A DNA stretch of 64,000 nt. Origin: JAUIET01 sp964352475 (GTDB lineage Bacteria; Pseudomonadota; Gammaproteobacteria; Pseudomonadales; JAUIET01). Both the position numbers and the translations under genes were made by a program. Of this stretch, positions 1 to 9,172 are shown piece after piece. The notes beneath the pieces are model-generated. The model worked only from the letters and a program-made list of their open reading frames with translations. It had not been told where the DNA came from and ran no database searches. The stretch lies in the NCBI GenBank assembly GCA_964352475.1, contig CAYGSL010000016.1, forward strand, positions 1 to 64,000, given 5' to 3'. Within the stretch, counting starts at the first letter, position 1. Every line of letters begins with the position of its first letter.

Positions 1-80
1 CTCGTCTTTACCGCATTATCAACACATGCATCAGCACCGAATTGCATAGAGAGTTTTCCCTAACGGCCCAAGCAACTACT

Positions 81-1799
81 CTATATTCTGGAACGCGTTA
101 GCGTTACAGTTGCTGTTCCCCATGCTGCGTCAAATTGCTTCTGTACTGCTTTTGCTTCAAGGCTTTTTCCTTGTTGCAATAAACTTTGCGACAAACCAAA
201 CAAAGACCAGCCGTTGTTCTGATTCCATCGTAGGTCGCGTCGGTATACGGCTTCGGCGTCACCAGGTTTGTTCGCTTCCAGTAAGGCCGCGCCCAGATAG
301 TGGCGCATAGGTTGCCCCCAGTCGGGTGGCTCGGTGTAATTGTTTTGGTCTTCAATCGCAACCGCTTCGGTAAAAGCGGCAATCGCGGCAATGTTATCAC
401 CTTGAGCCTGTTTGAGCTCACCAAGCAGTGCCTGTGCCGCCAGCTTTAACACCGCTGACGCGGGTGTAGCCCCAACGCGATATTCATCAGCATTGGGTGC
501 GTAGGCGAGTTTGGTTAATTTGTCTGACTCAAGCTTCGCTGCTTGTAAATCACCCGTTGCCACAAACGCGCTACCCAATGCGTAGCTCCACATACCATCC
601 AGATAGGGGCGGCCGCTGAAACGCGGAGTAGCACCAATAATCTTGTCCCACTTACCGAAAATTTTATTCACTAACCAGGGTGCTGCAATGCGTTTCTGGC
701 CACCGCGCAGGTCCAGGTTCTTTTCGTTGATAAACGCAGCTGATCGTTCCGCGGCATCTATAGCTACTTCATAGTTGCCTTGCACGGTAGCTGCGTAGCG
801 AATGAAATCGATAGCGTGTGGTGCATGCATTTTGTGTGACAATGGGTAAGTGCCAAGGTTAGGTAATGGCATGTCGCCCCAAATCTTCGCCAATTGCTTG
901 TCCACTCGCTGCGAGCGGCGATTGTTTTCAATCGCTTTGCTGTACTGCCCCACACGCACGTAAATATGCGCCGGCATATGAACCACATGCCCTGCAATCG
1001 GCATAGTCGCTTCCAGACGGTCGGCGGCGCCCAGTGCGCGTTCCGGCTCAAGAGAGGCTTCCAATAAATGAATGTAGAGATGGTTAGCGCCAGGGTGGCC
1101 GGGTACTGCTTCAAGAACTTGTTCCAGCGCACGCGCCACATCAGCAGTTTCAGATTTGGGGTTGCCGTTGGCGTCCCAGTAATCCCATCGCCCAATCGAC
1201 ATATAGGCTGCTGCATACAGCGCACCTACGTCGGCGTCTTTCGGGTATTTATGATGCAACGCTCTGGCGGCGTTTAGATAGGCTTGATCGCGGGCACCAT
1301 CATCTGGAATGGCTGCTTTGTCGTACAGTACTGCCATCGCATTGATAAGGTCGCGTTCATAATCGTTGGCTTGGTCCAACAACGACAGCGCTTTGCGTAT
1401 GGCCTTGCCACCTTCACCTAGCGGGTCGTCTGGCATTCGGCCATATCGGCTATTGGGGTTTGGCCCCATAGCGTGTGCCATACCCCAGTAAGGCATGGGG
1501 TGATCCGGTGCCAGACGAGCAGCCTCCTGATAGGACGCAATCGACTCCGGGAAGTAAAAACCCCAGGCAAAGCGAAGACCCTGGTCGAAAAACGCCTGCG
1601 CCTGCTTGGCATGACGATTAGCAGAATAAGTGCTGATGGGGCGGCTGTATTCGCCAGAACCGGGCACCAGCACTGCTAGCGCTTGATCAGCTGGCTTTTG
1701 GTTAGCGCAGGAAGCAACCAGCACGAATGCGGCCAAAGCGAAACTGGTGTGAAAGCTTAGGAAATTAACTTGCTGCCGGGTTTTATTCAAGTATTTCAC
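81..1799 (-). CDS. TPR-repeat outer-membrane lipoprotein, function unknown
   Basis: 572 residues, GTG start with an AGAGGT ribosome site about 8 bases upstream. The N-terminus is a lipoprotein signal: a hydrophobic stretch at residues 19-30 followed by lipobox LVASC with Cys31 as the lipidated residue. The rest is helical repeat sequence with TPR-like units, for example around residues 65-100 (AFFDQGL, YQEAARLAPDHP) and again near the C-terminus (IAAFTEAVAIEDQ, ALLEANKPGDAEAVYRRDL). TPR lipoproteins usually act as periplasmic scaffolds; no catalytic motif is visible, so no specific role is assigned. It is transcribed divergently from the SDR at 1955. Confidence 0.85.
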   Translation of the reverse strand: MKYLNKTRQQVNFLSFHTSFALAAFVLVASCANQKPADQALAVLVPGSGEYSRPISTYSANRHAKQAQAFFDQGLRFAWGFYFPESIASYQEAARLAPDHPMPYWGMAHAMGPNPNSRYGRMPDDPLGEGGKAIRKALSLLDQANDYERDLINAMAVLYDKAAIPDDGARDQAYLNAARALHHKYPKDADVGALYAAAYMSIGRWDYWDANGNPKSETADVARALEQVLEAVPGHPGANHLYIHLLEASLEPERALGAADRLEATMPIAGHVVHMPAHIYVRVGQYSKAIENNRRSQRVDKQLAKIWGDMPLPNLGTYPLSHKMHAPHAIDFIRYAATVQGNYEVAIDAAERSAAFINEKNLDLRGGQKRIAAPWLVNKIFGKWDKIIGATPRFSGRPYLDGMWSYALGSAFVATGDLQAAKLESDKLTKLAYAPNADEYRVGATPASAVLKLAAQALLGELKQAQGDNIAAIAAFTEAVAIEDQNNYTEPPDWGQPMRHYLGAALLEANKPGDAEAVYRRDLRWNQNNGWSLFGLSQSLLQQGKSLEAKAVQKQFDAAWGTATVTLTRSRI

Positions 1800-1954
1800 T
1801 GCGGTGCTACCTCTTTTTTACGCACAGTCTTTTTACTCCATTTTGTACTTAACGGAAAGGAAGTATTAATATTCAAGCGCATGAAACATCGCGAGGGCGT
1901 TGTGACGATCACCAAGCCCACTTCAAACAATTGCTAGGAAGCGGAGAATCACAG

Positions 1955-2758
1955 ATGAATACAGAATCTGTAACGAGTAATTCTAAATCGCAAAATAAAG
2001 TAGCAATTGTCACTGGGGGAGCGTCGGGTATGGGCCGTGCTGCTGCGTTTAGGCTGGCAGAGGCTGGTATAAAAATCTGCATTGCGGACCTGAATATTGA
2101 AGCGGCCAGTGCAGTGGCGCAGCAACTGGTAGCAGGTGGCGCGGACGCAATAGCGGTGGAAGTAGATGTTAGTGATGAGCCTGCCAATGTTCACTTGCGT
2201 GAGGAGGTGCTGGCGGTTTTCGGTCAAATAGACTGTGTGTTTTTGAATGCCGGAATTCTCAATGAGCCTGCTTCCATAATGGAGACATCTGCTGCTGATT
2301 GGGACCGCGTTATTGCCGTTAATTTGCGCAGTATGTTTCTTGGTATTCAATCACTTGCCAAACCAATGATGGAGAGACAGAAGGGTGCGATAGTAATGAC
2401 AGCGTCGCTGGCCGGTCTTCGCGGCGACCTCAATATGGCCAGTTATGTGGCCGCAAAACATGGTGTTATTGGTTTAATGAAAGCAGCGTCGGCCGAGTTG
2501 GCTGAATATCACATTCGGGTAAACGCGATTTGTCCTGGCGCGGTAGATACGCCGATGATCCTCGATTCTTATCGCGCCAGTGATGACGCGTGGAATGCGC
2601 TGGGCAAACTTCAACCCCTTGGCCGTATTGGTAAACCTGAAGAGATAGCAGAGCTGGTGTATTTCCTGCTCAGCGATCAGGCCAGTTTCATAACCGGTGG
2701 TGCATTCCCGGTAGACGGCGGTGCTTCCGCCGTGAATGGCCCGCTGAGGCGGCGCTGA
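1955..2758 (+). CDS. Short-chain dehydrogenase/reductase (SDR)
   Basis: 267 residues. The ATG at 1955 is preferred over an in-frame TTG at 1931 because GCGGAG precedes it. Classical SDR features are all present: cofactor loop TGGASGMG (residues 20-27), Asp45 at the end of beta-2 (suggesting NAD rather than NADP), NAG at 98-100, catalytic Ser151, Tyr164 and Lys168 (YVAAK), and a C-terminal GGAFPVDGG strand. It should oxidise or reduce a hydroxyl/keto group on an unknown small substrate. A weak hairpin follows it, then the selenoprotein gene on the same strand 96 bases downstream. Confidence 0.9.
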   Translation: MNTESVTSNSKSQNKVAIVTGGASGMGRAAAFRLAEAGIKICIADLNIEAASAVAQQLVAGGADAIAVEVDVSDEPANVHLREEVLAVFGQIDCVFLNAGILNEPASIMETSAADWDRVIAVNLRSMFLGIQSLAKPMMERQKGAIVMTASLAGLRGDLNMASYVAAKHGVIGLMKAASAELAEYHIRVNAICPGAVDTPMILDSYRASDDAWNALGKLQPLGRIGKPEEIAELVYFLLSDQASFITGGAFPVDGGASAVNGPLRRR

Positions 2759-2768
2759 TGTGTTCTAT

Positions 2769-2785
2769 AAGCTCATAAGAGCTTT
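2769..2785 (+). terminator. Weak terminator-like hairpin after the SDR gene
   Basis: AAGCTC, loop ATAA, GAGCTT gives a 6-bp stem 10 bases after the SDR stop codon. Only a short, interrupted T run follows, so termination may be partial. Confidence 0.3.
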
Positions 2786-2854
2786 CTACATTTACCTTAT
2801 CGCGTTACTATCTTCTGGCAAAAAAGAGAAATGCCTGAATAAAAGGATCATCCC

Positions 2855-3997
2855 ATGGCAGATGCAATGATGGCTTATCCGCATCTTCGACATCCGTTCG
2901 AGGAAAAGCCGCTCCATGCTGACGGCGGCAGCGCAACTGTGTTGTGTGCAGGCCGTACCATTACGCTGGCCGAGACGGGGGAGGGCGAAGGCCTGTTAAT
3001 CAACCCGGAAGATCTGCCCTCAATCAATGGTTTCACGCTGAAGCCGCAGGGCGCGTGTTTTGAAGATTTATGTGTGCCGGTCAGTGAATCACTGTTTGTG
3101 CAGCAAGCGGGAAAAACCTGGTTCGACCTTACCGCATTTGCGGATTTGATTGAACAGCCGTATGTGTCAGATTCTAGCTGCCGCGTGTGGAGCTTTGCAG
3201 AAGTGCCATCGCGTCGCGATAACATGATGACCAATGCCATGGCGCCGGAATTTAAAGTGACCGATCGCCAGGGTCAAGTTGTAGAATTAGCTGACCTTAA
3301 AGGCAAGAAAGCCCTGATCGTTACCTGGTCTTCGTGGTGAGGCTGCTTTCTTGACGTGTCCGTGTGGCAACGTATTTATGAAGAAATAAACGACCCGAAC
3401 TTTGTCATTCTCAGTGCCGCTCAAGACACCGGCGGTGAGGCGGTGGCAGGGCCCATTTTTGATGCTGCCAATGCTACTTACATACAGGTAGTTGATCCAG
3501 ATCATGTGATCAGCAGTGCTTTTAACTTTATCAACGTTCCCTCTGCCGCGTGGATAGACGAGGAAGGCCGCATTGTGCGTATTGATGAAGGCACGTATGC
3601 GCAACTGCATGAAATTGGTGATGGTGAGCAATCTATTACCTTCGGTACAGACGTGTATTCACCCGCTTTGCGTGATTGGATCGCCAATGGCGCAGACAGT
3701 GTTCATGTTCAATCCGCTGAGACCGTGGCAGGCAATATTCGCCAGTTTACTCGTGATCAGTTATTGGCTGATGCGGCGTTTAAACTGGGCAATGTATTCC
3801 GCTCACACGGGCAAAGCGACAAGGCCGAGCACTATTGGGAGATGGCGCGCGAGCTTCATCCAGAGAGCATTAACTACTTTCGCCAAAACCTGACTCTGTC
3901 AGAGGAAGGCTCGGCTGGTGAGAGTTTTATGAAGCTGCGGGGCGAATACATCAGCGAAGGTAAGGACTATTACCGACCGCTTGATATTGAAGCCTAA
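2855..3997 (+). CDS. Probable selenoprotein: thioredoxin-fold (ResA/TlpA/AhpC-like) redox protein with C-terminal TPR
   Basis: Reads as one 380-residue protein if the in-frame TGA at 3338-3340 encodes selenocysteine (residue 162). A stop there would leave a 161-residue fragment ending WSSW and a separate, startless remainder. The TGA lies exactly where thioredoxin-fold proteins carry the active-site cysteine: strand KKALIVTW, then SSW-U-G-C, then helix LDVSVWQRIYEE. Downstream, NVPSAAWID supplies the usual cis-Pro segment and GRIVRID the last strand, so the fold continues unbroken. Residues 1-120 form an N-terminal domain without recognised motifs; residues about 300-340 resemble a TPR. A bacterial SECIS-like hairpin sits at 3354-3373. 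The start ATG has AAAAGG upstream. Predicted role: thiol/selenol oxidoreductase; substrate unknown. The alternative is a nonsense mutation or sequencing error, which I consider less likely. Confidence 0.8.
3338..3373 (+). promoter_or_regulatory. UGA selenocysteine codon and SECIS-like hairpin
   Basis: UGA is at 3338-3340. The hairpin spans 3354-3373: ACG pairs CGT, TG pairs CA, a bulged T at 3359, then CC pairs GG, closing a GTGT loop at 3362-3365. The first loop base is G, 22 bases after the UGA. Known bacterial SECIS elements lie just downstream of UGA, often with a bulged U and a G at the start of the apical loop, so the geometry fits. The stem is short (7 bp with two bulges); pairing was done by eye. 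Confidence 0.65.
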
Positions 3998-4005
3998 GTT
4001 CTTAC

Positions 4006-4425
4006 TTACTGATTAACCTGCCTGACCATGGCCCACCATGTGGCCTCGGTAATGGGAAACTGAGCCGCATGCTGCTGCACATCCGTTGATTCATTGGCGG
4101 GAATCTCGCCTTCAATGGTGGGTGGCAGAGGTGAGGCTTGTTGAACAGGATCAACGGCCTCAAGATCCAAGCTGGCTATGCAGGCGACAAACCGTTCCAT
4201 TTCGCCTTCATGATGATCACTGGCCTGGTGCCGCCAGAACGACACGTTGTCAGCAAACGATAACAGGCAGTAGTAAAAGTTAGGCTGTTGTCCGCGCCAG
4301 TACTCATAGCGCAGCACGCTGTTTGCTTCTTTGCCATGGGTCTCTTTGTACATGTAAGCCATCACCGACTCAAACTCGTTTTCTTTGCCTGCGTGTATCT
4401 GAATCTTTGCCAGCAGTGTGCTCAT
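4006..4425 (-). CDS. Antibiotic biosynthesis monooxygenase (ABM)-like dimeric alpha/beta-barrel protein
   Basis: 139 residues. The N-terminal 90 residues show the ABM/ferredoxin-like pattern: strand STLLAKIQIHAG, helix KENEFESVMAYMYKETHGKE, strand SVLRYEYWRG, strand NFYYCLLSFAD, and a helix starting at WRHQASDHH. Such proteins are small mono-oxygenases or stress proteins that act as dimers; the substrate is not predictable. It lies 26 bases downstream of the P450 on the same strand, so the two are probably co-transcribed. The start ATG has GGAG about 11 bases upstream. Confidence 0.7.
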   Translation of the reverse strand: MSTLLAKIQIHAGKENEFESVMAYMYKETHGKEANSVLRYEYWRGQQPNFYYCLLSFADNVSFWRHQASDHHEGEMERFVACIASLDLEAVDPVQQASPLPPTIEGEIPANESTDVQQHAAQFPITEATWWAMVRQVNQ

Positions 4426-4451
4426 TACCGTGTTACTCCAATGCGGATGGT

Positions 4452-5807
4452 TTATGCCTGTGCTTTTCGAAATCGTAGTGTTAAGTTCAGCGTGCCCAGC
4501 ATGATTCCGGGTTGATGTTCGAAGGTATTGCCTTCGGCGTATTCAAAAACGTCGAGCCGTTGGGTCAACTTTTGCCAGGCTATGACTTGTTCCAATCGAG
4601 ATATTCCTGCACCTGGGCAGGTGCGTGGGCCTTGAGAAAACGTTAGATGGTTGCCCAGCGATTTTCTGTTCAGGTCCAGTGTGTGAGGGCACTCGTATTG
4701 ATTGGGGTCTACGTTGCCCGCCCCGAATCGAATGTGCAGTAAAGAACCCGCTGGAACGTGAATACCCTGAAACTCCTCATTGCGTGTTGTCAGTCTTGTC
4801 GACAGACCCTGGGTTGGTGCACGCAGCCGCATGGCTTCTTCAGTAAACGGGCGAATTTTGTCGGGTTGCGATTTAAGCTGAGCAAATACCTGCGGCTCGT
4901 CGCTGAGCAGCTGTGCTTCTTCCTCCAGCGCATATTGGGTGGTTTCAAGGCCGCCCAGAATCATGAAGTACACAATGCCGTACACTTCTTCGTCGCTTAG
5001 CTTACGGTCCAGCGCTTGATAATGTTGCTGGGTTAATGCGCTGATCATATCGTCTTGCGGGCTTTCTCTTTTTTGCCTGACCTGCTCGGCCAGGTAATCA
5101 GCAAAGCCTGTCAGCCTTTGAGCCTGTATGGCCGCATCTTTCTCGCTCAAAATGTTGCGGTGCCCTTTTCCAACCACGTATTGCATTACTTGTGCAGAAC
5201 CCCATTCGGCAAGTTTGGGAATGTCTTGCCTTGGAAAGCCAAGAACATTGGCCATCACCAATTGTGGCAACGGTCTGGCAAACTCCTGGATGAATTCGAC
5301 CGTACCCATGCCGTCACCATCGTCACGGTGAATCCAGTGTTCTATCAGCTCATCACAGACTTGCTCAATCATTGCCTGGTGTCGTTGTGCGCCGGGTCCT
5401 ACCCAAGGGTCGGTCAGCTCTTTTCGGTGTGAGCGCCAAAGTTCTATAGTCGGTCGCAGTGTGCGCACTGAGTCCAGTGCCAAGTCAAAACGTGATGCAT
5501 CTTGAATTGGCTTTTCGCCTCGATCCAGCTTTTGCTGTAAATCATCGGCCAGTGCGCTCATAACCGGCGTAAACCGCCGCGGGTCCTTAACCACAAGCAG
5601 AATGTCTTGATAGTTATTCAGTACAAAGGCATCGCTTTTGCCATCAATGCCCTCGCCGGGTAGCACCAGCAGCGGCGCTTGCTCATGCAATATCGAGTAA
5701 GCCTCGTACCAGTGCTCCTGGCTACCCGGCGCAAACAGGTCTACGTCGTCCAGCGATTGTGGGCACCGCATAGCGCTTAGCGAGCGGTTAGGCGCTTTTT
5801 CAGTCAT
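4452..5807 (-). CDS. Cytochrome P450
   Basis: 451 residues, a typical soluble bacterial P450. The I-helix oxygen-binding motif GGLETT is at 285-290, the K-helix ExxR is Glu324-Arg327, and the haem-binding loop FSQGPRTCPG carries the thiolate ligand Cys397. It should hydroxylate a hydrophobic substrate using electrons from a ferredoxin partner; no ferredoxin or ferredoxin reductase gene is adjacent. The downstream ABM-like gene is probably in the same transcript. No good ribosome site precedes the ATG. Confidence 0.95.
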   Translation of the reverse strand: MTEKAPNRSLSAMRCPQSLDDVDLFAPGSQEHWYEAYSILHEQAPLLVLPGEGIDGKSDAFVLNNYQDILLVVKDPRRFTPVMSALADDLQQKLDRGEKPIQDASRFDLALDSVRTLRPTIELWRSHRKELTDPWVGPGAQRHQAMIEQVCDELIEHWIHRDDGDGMGTVEFIQEFARPLPQLVMANVLGFPRQDIPKLAEWGSAQVMQYVVGKGHRNILSEKDAAIQAQRLTGFADYLAEQVRQKRESPQDDMISALTQQHYQALDRKLSDEEVYGIVYFMILGGLETTQYALEEEAQLLSDEPQVFAQLKSQPDKIRPFTEEAMRLRAPTQGLSTRLTTRNEEFQGIHVPAGSLLHIRFGAGNVDPNQYECPHTLDLNRKSLGNHLTFSQGPRTCPGAGISRLEQVIAWQKLTQRLDVFEYAEGNTFEHQPGIMLGTLNLTLRFRKAQA

Positions 5808-6076
5808 TGTTCGTACGTAAGAAACTGTCAGCGTCTACTATAACGTTTAGTGCGAAACTTCCCATGTGAAATCTTCTATGGATTGCATGAACTGGAGCTT
5901 GATTCCTCAATGGGTACTGAAACCTAAATTGAGTAACTCCCAACCGCTGATTTCGGTACACTGTTGAATATCCATAACAATTTCAGATAGCAACCAGGGA
6001 CTGGAACTAGAAAAGAGGCGTCGCATGTATGCATGCTCTAACGAATGTCCACTGAGAAAAATAGGAGGCAGTAATT

Positions 6077-6772
6077 GTGAATACTCATCACAACGCAATG
6101 CAGATGCAGCAGCTTATGGAAGAGATTGACCTCTGTCTCGCGTCAGCAATGGGCGATAGCCACAGCGCAGATGGTATCGCTGAGGTTAGGGCGGGCCTTG
6201 CGGAATACTCGCGAGGTGACTATCAAATAGTAAACGCCAGCGGGAACAGCGTAGTCGACAACTGGCTGCCGCGTTGCCTGCAGCTTCTTTCACTAGACCT
6301 GCCATTGTTTGTGCAACGTTTGACGAGCGTGTTGCCTTTGCTGCATTGGGTTAGTTATGACTGTTACGATGAGCGCGAGATTGGAACGGATTTTGCCGCG
6401 CAGCATGCGTATACATCTCTGATTGGCGAGGGAGCACATTTTGAGGCGCCCGATTACGATTTGGGACTTTTTTTGATAGCACCAAATCTGTTGTATCGAG
6501 ACCATTGTCATGCGGCTCCGGAATTGTACTTACCACTCACTGGTCCACATGGCTGGCGATTTCAACCTGACTCGACTCTGGAAATCAAACAGAAACTTGA
6601 ACCGGTGTGGAACAAACCGGGCCAGCCACACCTCACCAAAGTAGGGCCCGAACCGTTCTTGAGTCTTTATTGCTGGACGAGAGACAATGACAAGCCAGCG
6701 TCGGTTGTGCCCGCCAACGATTGGCCTGAACTTGAACAACTGCGCCTGAAGCAGCCCCAAGCCAAGGCTTAA
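6077..6772 (+). CDS. DMSP lyase-type (DddL/DddQ-like) cupin
   Basis: 231 residues, GTG start with AGGAGG nine bases upstream. Cupin motif 1 fits the HxHx3Ex6G pattern exactly (HCHAAPELYLPLTG, with H143, H145, E149 and also Y151); motif 2 provides His185 in PGQPH. The ELYLPLxG...W arrangement and all-helical N-terminal half resemble the dimethylsulfoniopropionate lyase cupins, which cleave DMSP to DMS and acrylate using a bound metal and a tyrosine base. The PhyH gene starts 10 bases downstream, so the two form an operon. Family assignment is from recalled motifs; other small cupin activities remain possible. Confidence 0.6.
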   Translation: MNTHHNAMQMQQLMEEIDLCLASAMGDSHSADGIAEVRAGLAEYSRGDYQIVNASGNSVVDNWLPRCLQLLSLDLPLFVQRLTSVLPLLHWVSYDCYDEREIGTDFAAQHAYTSLIGEGAHFEAPDYDLGLFLIAPNLLYRDHCHAAPELYLPLTGPHGWRFQPDSTLEIKQKLEPVWNKPGQPHLTKVGPEPFLSLYCWTRDNDKPASVVPANDWPELEQLRLKQPQAKA

Positions 6773-6782
6773 GGGAAATACC

Positions 6783-7685
6783 ATGTCGCTGACTTATTTA
6801 GACAAGAATGCACCATCAGCCGAGGTGGCCGCTGCACTGCGGCGAGACGGCGCTGTGGTAGTCAATGATTTGATTGATCCCGCAATAGCCGATGCGGTTG
6901 CTGCAGAGTTGCGACCTAAATTCGACGCCGCAGATCCGCACAGCCAAAGCCCTTTTGATGGCAACAAAACCCGTCGCTACGGCGCGATAATGCGGGCAGC
7001 ACCCAGTGCAGAGGCCTTGGTCGATCACGACATGGTGGTTGCCGTGGCCGATGACATCTTGCTGCCGCACGCTGCTACATACCAGGTAGGCAGTTTAACA
7101 GCCATTGAAATTACGCCAGGTGAATCGGCCCAGGCATTACACCGCGATGACTCTGTATACCCAATGGAACTGGCCGGGGTGGAGTTACAGATTGGGGTGA
7201 TGTGGGCGTTAAATGATTTCACTGAAGAAAACGGCGGCACCAGAGTGGTGCCCAGGTCACACCGTTTTTTGCGTTCCTGGCATTTGCCTGATGTCTGTGG
7301 CTGGGAATCAGCGGTTATGGCCAAAGGTTCGGCTCTGTTTTACCTTGGTTCTACCTGGCACGGTGGGGGCGCAAACAACAGCAATGGCGCACGCACCGGG
7401 CTTATCAATACGTATTGCCTTGGCTGGCTGCGACAGGAGTCCAATCAATACCTGGAGACACCGCCTGAGCTTGCGGCGAACTTTAGCCCGCGTTGCCGTG
7501 CCCTTTTGGGCTATACACCACATGGTGCTGGTGATGACCAGTTAGGCACATTTGATGGTGAGCTTGCGGCGTGGTTAGATGTGCCACCGGAACCTGCGTG
7601 GTGCGAAGACCGCAACCAGCTTGGTACGCACAGCCATGTTATAGCGCAGGCTGGCGTGCCACCTGCCAAACCCGACTCACAATGA
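6783..7685 (+). CDS. Phytanoyl-CoA dioxygenase (PhyH) family Fe(II)/2-oxoglutarate oxygenase
   Basis: 300 residues. The iron-binding facial triad is visible as His120, Asp122 (HRD) and His193 (TWHGGG); Arg204 is well placed to hold 2-oxoglutarate. NGGTRVVPRSHR at 150-161 is the typical PhyH loop. The family hydroxylates lipids, CoA esters or small osmolytes. It follows the DMSP-lyase-like cupin with a 10-base gap and a GGGA ribosome site, and precedes dbpA by 17 bases. Confidence 0.9.
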   Translation: MSLTYLDKNAPSAEVAAALRRDGAVVVNDLIDPAIADAVAAELRPKFDAADPHSQSPFDGNKTRRYGAIMRAAPSAEALVDHDMVVAVADDILLPHAATYQVGSLTAIEITPGESAQALHRDDSVYPMELAGVELQIGVMWALNDFTEENGGTRVVPRSHRFLRSWHLPDVCGWESAVMAKGSALFYLGSTWHGGGANNSNGARTGLINTYCLGWLRQESNQYLETPPELAANFSPRCRALLGYTPHGAGDDQLGTFDGELAAWLDVPPEPAWCEDRNQLGTHSHVIAQAGVPPAKPDSQ

Positions 7686-7702
7686 GACTTGAGTAATCCA
7701 AT

Positions 7703-9115
7703 ATGAGCGCATTTTCCACATTGGATCTTAGGCCTGAGCTTTTAGCTACGTTGGAATCCTTGTCTTACAAGGCAATGACACCCATCCAGCAGCAAAGCCT
7801 GCCAGTCATTCTGCAAGGTAACGATCTGATCGGCCAGGGTAAAACGGGCTCTGGTAAAACCGCCGCTTTTGGCCTGGGATTATTGCAAAAGCTAGACGTC
7901 AGAAAATTCAGAGTTCAGTCGTTGGTGCTGTGCCCAACGCGTGAACTGGCCGACCAGGTGGCCAGAGAAATTCGTCGCCTCGCTAGAGGTATTCACAATA
8001 TTAAAGTGCTGACGCTCTGCGGCGGCATGCCGTTCGGGCCGCAAATTGGCTCATTGGAACACGGTGCGCATATTATTGTGGGTACGCCCGGTCGAATTGA
8101 TGAGCATTTGCGCAAACAGAATCTGAATCTGGAAAATGTGACCACCCTGGTATTGGATGAAGCTGATCGCATGTTGGAAATGGGCTTTCAGGATGTGTTG
8201 AACGCGATAGTTGATAAAACGCCGCAACAACGACAAACCTTGTTGTTCAGTGCCACGTTTCCCGAGAATATTCAACAGATCGCCAAGCGGGTTATGCACA
8301 AACCAATTACGGTGAAAGTGGAATCAGTGCATGAGCAAAGCGTGATTGAGCAGCGCTTCTATGAAATAGGGGAAGGTACAGATGCACGCCTGCTTGCCAC
8401 GCAACTATTGCTGCATGACATAAACCCCAGAGCCGCTGTGATTTTTTGCAACACGAAACGTGACGTTCAGCAGCTGGCTGCAGATTTGGATAAAGCAGGC
8501 TTTTCAGTGTTGGCTTTGCACGGCGACCTGGAGCAACGTGATCGCGACAGCACACTAATGCGCTTTTCCAATGAAAGTGCGACGATTCTGGTAGCGACCG
8601 ACGTGGCTGCCCGTGGTTTGGACATTGACACAATCGACCTTGTGATCAACTACCAGCTTTCCCGTGACAACGAAGTACACACGCACCGTATAGGCCGTAC
8701 TGGTCGCGCTGGTAATACCGGGCTGGCGTGTTCTCTGTACAGTCCAAAAGAAAAGTACAAGCTCGGTTTGCTTGAGGAGTACTTGCAAACCACTCTGCAG
8801 GCAACACCATTGCCAAGCGAGGCAGCTCTTGGCAGAGCAGTGCGGCCGCCTAAGATGATTACCTTGCAGATTGATGGTGGAAAAAAACAAAAGCTAAGAC
8901 CTGGTGATATTTTGGGGGCATTGACCAGCAAGGACGAAAAAAATCGAGATAAGAATGCAGCAACCATCACGGGCAAAGAGGTTGGCAAGATTAACGTTTT
9001 TGATCAGTGGGCTTACGTGGCTGTAGAGCGGTCGATTGGCAAACATGCGCTTAACAAGCTCAGCCAAGGCAAGATGAAGGGCCGTTCATTTCGTATCCGT
9101 AAGGTGCCTTATTAA
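7703..9115 (+). CDS. dbpA: ATP-dependent RNA helicase DbpA
   Basis: 470 residues. DEAD-box helicase core: Q-motif region MTPIQQ, Walker A GKTGSGKT (46-53), DEAD (152-155), SAT (183-185), HRIGRTGR near residue 330. The C-terminal 75 residues (RPGDILGAL ... IGKVF-type strand GKINVFDQWAYVAV ... GRSFRIRKV) are the DbpA RNA-binding domain, which in Escherichia coli recognises hairpin 92 of 23S rRNA during large-subunit assembly. Length matches the family (about 457 residues). Confidence 0.95.
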   Translation: MSAFSTLDLRPELLATLESLSYKAMTPIQQQSLPVILQGNDLIGQGKTGSGKTAAFGLGLLQKLDVRKFRVQSLVLCPTRELADQVAREIRRLARGIHNIKVLTLCGGMPFGPQIGSLEHGAHIIVGTPGRIDEHLRKQNLNLENVTTLVLDEADRMLEMGFQDVLNAIVDKTPQQRQTLLFSATFPENIQQIAKRVMHKPITVKVESVHEQSVIEQRFYEIGEGTDARLLATQLLLHDINPRAAVIFCNTKRDVQQLAADLDKAGFSVLALHGDLEQRDRDSTLMRFSNESATILVATDVAARGLDIDTIDLVINYQLSRDNEVHTHRIGRTGRAGNTGLACSLYSPKEKYKLGLLEEYLQTTLQATPLPSEAALGRAVRPPKMITLQIDGGKKQKLRPGDILGALTSKDEKNRDKNAATITGKEVGKINVFDQWAYVAVERSIGKHALNKLSQGKMKGRSFRIRKVPY

Positions 9116-9172
9116 AACGGGCGGTGTAACACCAATAACTTCGAAGGAAGCGTGTAACGGATAATAAATACT

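Noticed and set aside
1068..1277. Plus-strand frame inside the TPR lipoprotein gene
   Set aside because: Shadow of a long well-supported gene; no start signal or family resemblance.
3338..3340. TGA as a true stop making two small genes or a pseudogene
   Set aside because: The downstream part has no good start and begins inside the thioredoxin active site; frame, fold and hairpin all support read-through as selenocysteine.
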